Assembly (NCBI GenBank): GCA_947624535.1
Contig: CANQKU010000027.1
Coordinates: 1 to 11,940, forward strand
DNA length: 11,940 bases
Source: an uncultured Bacilli bacterium
GTDB taxonomy: Bacteria > Bacillota_I > Bacilli_A > RF39 > UBA660
Direction: 5' to 3'
The first letter of the stretch is position 1. Every line of letters begins with the position of its first letter. The notes below the pieces were generated by a model. It ran no database searches and had not been told where the DNA came from. It worked only from the letters and a program-made list of their open reading frames with translations. Shown here in pieces: positions 6,376 to 11,940 of the stretch. The position numbers and the translations under genes are program-made.

Positions 6376-7071
6376 ATGAAGAAATTTATTGTAGAATATT
6401 TACATATTATTGCTTATGCAATTACAGGCTTAGTTTTTGGTTTTAGTTTCTTTTTACTTCTTTTAAACTGTTACCATTACCGAGATCTTCATAAAACTTA
6501 TATAAAACAAGAAAGTGACTTTACTCAAGAAGAAAACCTAAAAAAAAGATTAGACGAAATAAATACAAATATTTCTACATTTAATAAAAATGCATACCAA
6601 GGTCCAGAAAATAGTAATAGCTTATCTAGTATTAAAACTAGACTTGATCTTTGTGTAAGAAGAATTAATACTGATAAATTTAATGAAATTCTATCAAGAA
6701 AAGAAATAAATATTCAGGACGTTTATGAAATGCAACAATTTTATCAGACAATTATTTCTAATGAATGTTTAGTAAAACAATTATATGAAATATCTCTAAC
6801 AGAAAATAATCCCTTACAAATTTCAACACTACCTACGATGGCTCCATTTTTTGAAGATGAAATAAATCAATTAATTAAGTCAACAGATTACATGCAAAAA
6901 ATAATAAAAAATAATAGTAGTTATGCTTTTAGTAGTGACTCTTCTAAATTAGATTTATATGATCAAACTAAAGATAGTTATTATAGTCTTTTAAATGACT
7001 ATACGGAAGCTATTGATTTTATGTATGACTTATCAGTTTGGTATAAGAATATTGTAGGAGGAGTAAGCTAA
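6376..7071 (+). CDS. single-pass membrane protein with helical outer domain
   Basis: No family recognised. A single transmembrane segment (about 9-31) is followed by some 200 residues of mostly helical, polar sequence rich in Asn, Glu, Lys, Ser and Tyr, probably outside the membrane. C32 directly after the membrane segment is preceded by LLN, which is not a lipobox. Further cysteines occur near residues 93 and 135 (LCVRR and NECLV). GAGAGGG (6363-6369) precedes ATG, 30 bases after the peptidase stop and with no terminator between, so it shares the peptidase transcript. Its stop overlaps the next start (TAATG). By position it could help assemble, anchor or present the processed proteins, a role like TapA in Bacillus; this is only contextual. 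Confidence 0.78.
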   Translation: MKKFIVEYLHIIAYAITGLVFGFSFFLLLLNCYHYRDLHKTYIKQESDFTQEENLKKRLDEINTNISTFNKNAYQGPENSNSLSSIKTRLDLCVRRINTDKFNEILSRKEINIQDVYEMQQFYQTIISNECLVKQLYEISLTENNPLQISTLPTMAPFFEDEINQLIKSTDYMQKIIKNNSSYAFSSDSSKLDLYDQTKDSYYSLLNDYTEAIDFMYDLSVWYKNIVGGVS

Positions 7072-7553
7072 TGAAAAAAATAATTAATGGATTACTAAGT
7101 GTATTTAAATGGATATTACTTTTTGCTACATTTGGTATTACTTTTTATATAGTTTTATCAATGTATGATAGAGTAGATAAGTCATTAATTGAATCTATAG
7201 ATTTATTTATTCCTTATATTATGTTGTTAATTTTATTTATGGTAAATGTATTTGTAAAAAATGCTCCTGTTAATAAAAATATATTTTATAATTTGACATG
7301 TTGTCTTACTTTTATTACAATTATTATTGTTGGCTTAAGAGCAATTTATGATAAAAACATGATTTTAAATGAAATTATGGGATATGGCATAAACTTTTCT
7401 TACTTCAGTGACTTTTTATCTTTTATGCAAATATTATTATATGGTCTTTCTATAGCAAATATATTATTTTTATTTCATATTAAAGATAAAAATAAACCTA
7501 CTTCTAAAAAGAAGCCAATAGCAAAAAAGATTACAGATATAGAAGTTATATAG
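7071..7553 (+). CDS. four-pass membrane protein, unknown function
   Basis: No family recognised. The 160-aa product has about four hydrophobic segments (roughly 11-31, 45-63, 71-90 and 116-137) and a Lys-rich cytoplasmic-type tail (about 140-155). The ATG overlaps the previous stop by one base, and AGGAGG (7057-7062) lies in the end of the preceding gene, so translation is coupled and the two proteins probably act together. It is the last gene of the secretion cluster; a terminator stem begins inside its final codons. Candidate roles are membrane partner of the 231-aa protein or of the peptidase, but nothing in the sequence shows which. Confidence 0.78.
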   Translation: MKKIINGLLSVFKWILLFATFGITFYIVLSMYDRVDKSLIESIDLFIPYIMLLILFMVNVFVKNAPVNKNIFYNLTCCLTFITIIIVGLRAIYDKNMILNEIMGYGINFSYFSDFLSFMQILLYGLSIANILFLFHIKDKNKPTSKKKPIAKKITDIEVI

Positions 7554-7568
7554 CTTTTATATCTTTTT
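7535..7568 (+). terminator. intrinsic terminator closing the secretion cluster
   Basis: AGATATAGAAG (7535-7545) pairs with CTTTTATATCT (7554-7564) over eleven base pairs with one G-U, around an eight-base loop, and a T run (7564-7568) follows. The stem uses the last codons of the preceding gene. With rsmA only 18 bases further on and no clear promoter between, some read-through into rsmA is likely. Confidence 0.68.
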
Positions 7569-7586
7569 AAAATTAAGGATGGTTTT

Positions 7587-8390
7587 ATGGAAAATTTTAA
7601 ATTTAAAAAAAAGTATGGTCAAAATTTTTTGAAAGATATTAATTTAGTTAAAAAAATAGCAGCCACTGCAAATATAGATAATGATTCACTTACTATTGAA
7701 GTTGGACCTGGACAAGGAATTTTAACAAAAGAAATTTTAAAATTATCTAGTCATGTGATAGCATATGAAATAGACGAAGAATTAAAAAGTAGTTTAGAAG
7801 AAAATTTAAGTGACTTTTCAAATCTTGAAATTATTTTTGGGGATTTTTTAAAAAGAGATATAGAAAAAGATATAGAAAAGTATGAGTATTCATCTTTATA
7901 TTTTGTTAGTAATGTTCCATATTATATTACTACACCTATTTTAATGAAATTAATAAATTCAAAACTTAACTTTAAAAAAATAGTTATGATGGTCCAAGAT
8001 GAAGTTGGTAGTAGGTTTTGTGCTATGCCTGCTACTAAAAATTATGGTGCTATTACTGTAATTTTAAATTATTATTATCATGCTAAACAAGAATTTAAAG
8101 TAAATAGAAAATTATTTACCCCTGTACCTAATGTAGATAGTTGTGTTATTTCTTTTACACCAAGGATGAATAAATTATTTGTAAAAGATGAAAAATTATT
8201 CTTTCAATTAGTGAGAGATGCTTTTCAATATAAAAGAAAAAATATAAGAAATAATTTAAAATCATATGACTTAGAAACAATTCAAAAAGTCTTAGAAAAA
8301 TATGAATTTAATTTAATGAGTAGAGCTGAACAAATACCTGTAGAGGTCTTTGTAGAGATAAGTAATGCAATATCTCTTGAAATGGTATAA
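7587..8390 (+). CDS. rsmA: 16S rRNA (adenine1518-N6/adenine1519-N6)-dimethyltransferase
   Basis: RsmA/KsgA dimethylates two adjacent adenines in the 3'-terminal helix of 16S rRNA during small-subunit maturation, using S-adenosylmethionine. Visible motifs: KKYGQNFL at 8-15; the SAM-binding loop EVGPGQG at 38-44; the acidic residue after strand 2 in YEID (60-63); GD at 85-86; the target-adenine motif NVPYY at 109-113, a variant of NLPYY; QDEVGSR; PVPNVDS; and the C-terminal FQYKRKNIRNNL. The 267-aa length is standard. AAGGAT (7575-7580) is six bases before ATG. It keeps the conserved position before yabG, but RNase M5 (rnmV), usually just upstream, is absent. No terminator is seen after it, so the next gene may be co-transcribed. 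Confidence 0.96.
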   Translation: MENFKFKKKYGQNFLKDINLVKKIAATANIDNDSLTIEVGPGQGILTKEILKLSSHVIAYEIDEELKSSLEENLSDFSNLEIIFGDFLKRDIEKDIEKYEYSSLYFVSNVPYYITTPILMKLINSKLNFKKIVMMVQDEVGSRFCAMPATKNYGAITVILNYYYHAKQEFKVNRKLFTPVPNVDSCVISFTPRMNKLFVKDEKLFFQLVRDAFQYKRKNIRNNLKSYDLETIQKVLEKYEFNLMSRAEQIPVEVFVEISNAISLEMV

Positions 8391-8414
8391 TGATTAAAGG
8401 AAGTTGGCGTAAAG

Positions 8415-8852
8415 ATGTCTCAAAATAACAAATGGATTAATAAAGTAAAAAAGAAGCAAAATGAAATATTTATTATCAGTACAGTTTTGTTTATGATATT
8501 AGTATTTATGAGCTCTCTTTCTTATATTAAATTACAAAGTAACGAAATAGATCCAAACTTTATAGCGGTATTTAAAGGGGAATGGAATAATCAAAGTTAT
8601 TCAACTTATATATATGAAAAAACAAAAAAGTCTGGACAAAACTTAAGAATTGAATACCAATATATTAATACTACAACTAATACCCAGTTAGATAGTACGA
8701 ATGATATGGAAAAAATTACAAGGCAAGGTACGATAAAAAAGAGGAAAGAAATATTTAAAATTGCACAAAAAAATCATGCTGATTCTTATGTCATAGAAAA
8801 TAGAAATTCTAAGATCTACTCAGTAGATGAATTTAAGCAGTATTTTAATTAG
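8415..8852 (+). CDS. single-pass membrane protein, unknown
   Basis: No family recognised. The 145-aa product has a Lys/Asn/Gln-rich N-terminus, one transmembrane segment at about 18-40, then a polar, Thr/Asn/Tyr-rich domain of about 105 residues, presumably outside the cell, with a basic stretch (KKRKE) near 108. There are no cysteines in that domain and it lacks the DEVGK and LRMW motifs of the proteins at 3603-5516. AAAGGAAG (8397-8404) lies ten bases before ATG, 24 bases after rsmA. The next gene begins 16 bases after its stop, so it is likely co-transcribed on both sides. Confidence 0.68.
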   Translation: MSQNNKWINKVKKKQNEIFIISTVLFMILVFMSSLSYIKLQSNEIDPNFIAVFKGEWNNQSYSTYIYEKTKKSGQNLRIEYQYINTTTNTQLDSTNDMEKITRQGTIKKRKEIFKIAQKNHADSYVIENRNSKIYSVDEFKQYFN

Positions 8853-8868
8853 TAGTAAAGGAGTAAAC

Positions 8869-9858
8869 ATGAAACAAACAAGAGAATATTCATTTGATAT
8901 ACTTAGAACAATATCTATGATTATGGTAATCATCATTCATGTATCAAATATTTATTGTAGAAAATATGATTTTATCAGTTCACAGTCATACATTTTTTCA
9001 TTGATATTTAATACTATTTCACGTGTAAGTGTCCCTATATTTTTTATGATTAGTGGTGCTTTATTATTCAATAGAAATTTTGATAAGAAAAAATATATGA
9101 AAAGAATAATTAAATTTCTTATTTTGATTATTGTTTGGGATCTTATTTATTTAATATGGGAATATCTATATTTAGGTATCAAGTACAATAAATTATATAT
9201 GTTATTTGTCCAGCCATATCGTGCTCATCTATGGTTCCTTTATACGATTATCATTTTATATGCTCTTCAACCTATATTAAAATATCTTTTAAATAAGGCT
9301 AACAGTTTAATAAAAATAGGTTTGTTTATTCTTTGGATAACTTTTTCCACACTAAGTATGTATAGTTATATCATTTCTCAAGTTTTTACTATTTTTAGTT
9401 ACATAGGATATTTTATTATTGGTCATTATTTATATCAATATATTCAAAAACAAAATCTTGAAAAGTATAATGTAGTAGCAATTTTTATGTTGTTGCTATC
9501 TTATGGTGCTAGTATATATTTAAATTATAAGTCATCACTTCAATTAGATACGTTTTATAATATATTTTTTGCTTATAGAACACCATATATTATGTTGTGC
9601 TCATTTATCTTATTGATATTAATTTATAACAAGTTTCATTCATCTAAACCTAATAAAATGATTATGTTTTTCTCTGATATATCATTAGGTGTATATTTGA
9701 TACATGGTATTTTTCTAGATATAACTTCCAATATATTTGATTATGCTAAAATCAATTCTTTAATTGGAATACCATTATTTTCATTGACAATATTTATTTG
9801 TAGTATAGCCTCTTTATATATTTTAAGAAAAAATAAAATTCTATCTAAAATATTATAA
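8869..9858 (+). CDS. acyltransferase family 3 membrane protein
   Basis: Integral membrane acyltransferase of the Acyl_transf_3 (OatA/WecH-type) family, which transfer acetyl or other acyl groups to surface glycans or peptidoglycan. The family opening is clear: REYSFDILRTISMIMVIIIH, with conserved D10, R13 and H24, then VSVPIFFMISGALLF, a hallmark second segment. About ten hydrophobic segments follow; there is no C-terminal SGNH esterase domain, so this is the membrane-only form. The start is ATG 8869 because AAAGGAG (8857-8863) is correctly spaced for it; the frame is open back to 8827 inside the preceding gene, but that start has no such site. The 329-aa length fits the family. The acceptor cannot be read from sequence; modification of a surface polymer is the usual role. 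Confidence 0.88.
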   Translation: MKQTREYSFDILRTISMIMVIIIHVSNIYCRKYDFISSQSYIFSLIFNTISRVSVPIFFMISGALLFNRNFDKKKYMKRIIKFLILIIVWDLIYLIWEYLYLGIKYNKLYMLFVQPYRAHLWFLYTIIILYALQPILKYLLNKANSLIKIGLFILWITFSTLSMYSYIISQVFTIFSYIGYFIIGHYLYQYIQKQNLEKYNVVAIFMLLLSYGASIYLNYKSSLQLDTFYNIFFAYRTPYIMLCSFILLILIYNKFHSSKPNKMIMFFSDISLGVYLIHGIFLDITSNIFDYAKINSLIGIPLFSLTIFICSIASLYILRKNKILSKIL

Positions 9859-9890
9859 AAAAATAATTTACAATTTATGTGGTGATAAAT

Positions 9891-11087
9891 ATGATTAAAA
9901 GAGAGCAATATTTAGCAAGGATTAGAGACTTTTATTCTTCTAATATTATTAAAATTATTATAGGAATAAGAAAATGTGGTAAATCAGTTTTACTAAAACA
10001 AATAATAGAAGAGATAAAAACTAATGGTATAGATGATAGTCATATAATTTATCTAAACTTTAGAAATGCTGCTAATTCCTCTATAGAAAATTATATGGAT
10101 TTACATAATTTTATAAAAGAAAAGATTAGTGATGATGATAAATATTATTTATTCTTTGATGAAATTCAATTGGTAGATAAATGGGAAAAAGTAATTAATT
10201 CATTTAGAGCTACATTAAATGTTTCTATATTTATAACTGGTTCAAATTCTAAATTACTTTCTGGAGAACTTGCTACTTTACTTTCAGGAAGATATGTTTC
10301 ATTTAGAATAAATCCATTTTCATTTAAAGAAGTAGTAGAGTTAAAAAATATTAAAGATAGACAAGAAATAGAAGATGCATTTAATGACTATTTAATGTGG
10401 GGTGGAATGCCACAAAGATTTGAGTTTACTACTGATGAAGCAAGAAATAATTATTTAATGGATGTGTTTTCATCTATTGTTTTAAAAGATATAGTAAAAA
10501 GAAATAATATTATTAATGTGAATTTATTTGAACGAATTATGGAATATTTAGTCACCAATCCGTCTCAAGCATTTTCACAAAAAAATATGTTAAACGAATT
10601 TGAAAAAGAAGATATTCCTATATCAACAAGAACAGTATATGAATGTCTAGATTATGCTTTAACTGCAATGCTTATGTCTAAAATTTCAGCTTATGATATA
10701 AGAGGAAAAAGAATATTATCAAGAAAAGATAAATATTATTTAACTGATTTAGGTTTAGGACAAATTTTAAATACTAATAAAAAAACACAATATGGGGCTT
10801 ATTTAGAAAATATAGTTTTTAATGAGTTAATAAATAGAGGATATAAAGTTAGTATTGGAACTAATAATGAAAAAGAAATAGACTTTATAGCAACTAAACA
10901 TAATCAACAAGAGTATTATCAAGTAGCTTTTACTTTAGCAGATAAGTCTTGTGAACAAAGAGAATTTAGTGCTTTTGATAATATTAATGATAATTATCCA
11001 AAATATGTAATATCTACTGATAAACTTGACTATTCTCAAAATGGAATTATTCATAAAAATATTATTGACTGGTTATTAGAAGAATAA
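9891..11087 (+). CDS. AAA_14/DUF4143 ATP-binding protein
   Basis: A member of the common but poorly understood AAA_14 plus DUF4143 ATPase family. Walker A is GIRKCGKS at 25-32; Walker B is FFDE, with D90 and E91, followed by the family's IQ-x-x-x-x-WE. A sensor region reads ITGSNSKLLSGE, then GRYVSFRINPFSFKE. The C-terminal part has a winged-helix-like segment, KDKYYLTDLGLG, and a restriction-endonuclease-like core with EIDFIA (E329, D331) before YYQVA, as usual in DUF4143. The 398-aa length is typical. GGTGAT (9881-9886) serves ATG 9891; the upstream GTG at 9879 abuts this site and is rejected. Such genes occur in scattered copies and are thought mobile or defence-related in some settings, but no partner is visible here. 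No convincing terminator follows. Confidence 0.9.
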   Translation: MIKREQYLARIRDFYSSNIIKIIIGIRKCGKSVLLKQIIEEIKTNGIDDSHIIYLNFRNAANSSIENYMDLHNFIKEKISDDDKYYLFFDEIQLVDKWEKVINSFRATLNVSIFITGSNSKLLSGELATLLSGRYVSFRINPFSFKEVVELKNIKDRQEIEDAFNDYLMWGGMPQRFEFTTDEARNNYLMDVFSSIVLKDIVKRNNIINVNLFERIMEYLVTNPSQAFSQKNMLNEFEKEDIPISTRTVYECLDYALTAMLMSKISAYDIRGKRILSRKDKYYLTDLGLGQILNTNKKTQYGAYLENIVFNELINRGYKVSIGTNNEKEIDFIATKHNQQEYYQVAFTLADKSCEQREFSAFDNINDNYPKYVISTDKLDYSQNGIIHKNIIDWLLEE

Positions 11088-11101
11088 AAAAGTCTCTTTA
11101 T

Positions 11102-11154
11102 AAAATCTAATTTGTATTTAGTAATATTTTAAAATCTAATTCATAAAATTAGAT
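11102..11154 (+). repeat. direct and inverted repeat before yabG
   Basis: AAAATCTAATT occurs at 11102-11112 and again at 11131-11141. The 3' element AATTAGAT (11147-11154) is the exact complement of ATCTAATT within both copies. With the second copy it makes an eight-base-pair hairpin with a five-base loop (11134-11154), ending at the base before the yabG ribosome binding site GGAG (11155-11158). No T run follows, so it is not a terminator. Confidence 0.6.
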
Positions 11155-11166
11155 GGAGATGATTTT

Positions 11167-11940
11167 ATGGATTTAAAGATAGGGGATATTGTTAGTAGGA
11201 AATCTTATAATAATGATATTTTATTTAAAATAATTGATATAACTGATAAAGTAGCAATGTTAAAGGGAATTGAATTAAGACTTTATGCAGATAGTGAACT
11301 AAAAGATTTAGTAAAAGAGACTAAAGCTCCAAATACAGTTAAATCGGATCGTGAAATTATAAATGAAAATTTAAAAAGTATTCACCTTGATCGATCGGAA
11401 TATTTTTATTTACCAGGGAGGATATTGCATGTAGATGGAGATGAAGAATACTTAGAGCGATGCATAAATTTTTATCGTGATTTGAATGTTAAAGCCTATG
11501 GAATTGCGTTAAAAGAAGATGAGATATATAAATATATTGATCAATATTTAAATGAATATAATCCAGATATTTTAGTAATAACAGGACATGATGCTTATTA
11601 TAAGAAGAAAAATGATCCACATAATCTTGAGAATTATCAAAATTCTAAAAATTTCATTAATGCTATTAAAGTAGCTAGAAAATATGAAAAAGATCAAAAT
11701 AAATTAATTATTATATCTGGAGCTTGTCAATCAAATTATGAAGAATTAATTAAAGCAGGTGCTAATTTTGCTTCAAGTCCAAAAAGAATTAATATTCATG
11801 CTCTAGATCCTGCGATTATAGCATCTTCAGTAGCACTTTCAGTTAGAAATAAAAGTATAGATTTAATCTCATTAATAGAAAAAACAAAATATGGCTCTGA
11901 TGGAATGGGTGGCATTATAACTGATGGAACTATGTATGTG
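11167..11940 (+). CDS. yabG: sporulation-specific protease YabG (3' end outside window)
   Basis: YabG is a cysteine protease made during sporulation that processes spore coat and, in some species, cortex-degrading enzyme precursors. Diagnostic segments: KIGDIVSRKSY at the start, ILFKIIDI, LPGRILHVDGD, PDILVITGHD with H141, NSKNFINAIKVARKYE, ISGACQS with C187, and AGANFASSPKRINIHALDP. C187 and H141 are the expected catalytic pair. The 258 residues seen compare with about 290 in B. subtilis, so only a short C-terminal part is missing; the frame is open to the last base. GGAGAT (11155-11160) precedes ATG 11167. Its place after rsmA is conserved, but here three unrelated genes separate the two. 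Presence of spoVT and yabG together supports a sporulating lineage. Confidence 0.94.
   Translation, partial: MDLKIGDIVSRKSYNNDILFKIIDITDKVAMLKGIELRLYADSELKDLVKETKAPNTVKSDREIINENLKSIHLDRSEYFYLPGRILHVDGDEEYLERCINFYRDLNVKAYGIALKEDEIYKYIDQYLNEYNPDILVITGHDAYYKKKNDPHNLENYQNSKNFINAIKVARKYEKDQNKLIIISGACQSNYEELIKAGANFASSPKRINIHALDPAIIASSVALSVRNKSIDLISLIEKTKYGSDGMGGIITDGTMYV

Noticed and set aside
6376..6474. Lipoprotein signal ending at Cys32 of the 231-aa protein
   Set aside because: The residues before the cysteine are LLN, and Asn at -1 does not fit a lipobox; a plain membrane anchor is more likely.
11122..11149. Sigma-E-like promoter (TAATATTT and CATAAAAT) before yabG
   Set aside because: The two boxes match well but are only 12 bases apart, and transcription would begin inside the ribosome binding site. 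The CATA is better explained as the loop of the hairpin.
101..11940. Possible Mycoplasma-type genetic code (TGA as Trp), suggested by no gene ending in TGA
   Set aside because: All tryptophans in the genes read as TGG and every gene has normal family length without in-frame TGA. Stops are eleven TAA and three TAG, explained by AT richness and small sample.

Overview
The window is very AT-rich DNA with all genes on the + strand. It reads as a chromosomal segment of a low-GC Bacillota, most likely Bacilli or a related lineage. Its core follows the Bacillus subtilis order abrB-metS-yabD(tatD)-(yabE, rnmV)-ksgA-yabG: a SpoVT/AbrB regulator, methionyl-tRNA synthetase behind a T-box leader, TatD nuclease, the 16S rRNA methyltransferase RsmA/KsgA, and the sporulation protease YabG, which is cut by the window end. 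SpoVT and YabG point to a spore-former or a descendant of one. The very low GC and the secretion cluster would suit an uncultured gut lineage near Erysipelotrichales/RF39, but the sequence does not settle taxonomy.

Layout. 1-900: spoVT, then a good sigma-A promoter and a Met-specific T-box. 901-3536: metG, an orphan 60-aa membrane protein between two terminators, and tatD. 3603-7553: an accessory block in the yabE/rnmV slot, with three related secreted proteins that have SipW-type signal sequences, an ER-type (Ser/His/Asp) signal peptidase I, and two unknown membrane proteins. 7587-8390: rsmA. 8415-11087: a second accessory block with a single-pass membrane protein, a membrane acyltransferase and an AAA_14/DUF4143 ATPase. 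11167-end: yabG.

How they work together. The 3603-7553 block looks like a self-contained export unit. The peptidase would process the three substrates at their S-Y-A-A-F-like sites, and the substrates share a conserved core (DEVGK, VKIYLEK, LRMW motifs), so they may be subunits of one surface structure in the manner of TasA/camelysin. The two membrane proteins are candidates for assembly or anchoring. This is the best candidate in the window for an undescribed system. The second block has no evident shared function.

Several starts were moved downstream from the longest reading frame to fit the ribosome binding site (tatD 2781, 3603, 5596, 8869, 9891). No stretch over 300 bases lacks a gene; the longest gap (632-900) is filled by the T-box. 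No tRNA, rRNA, CRISPR array, insertion sequence or origin was seen.
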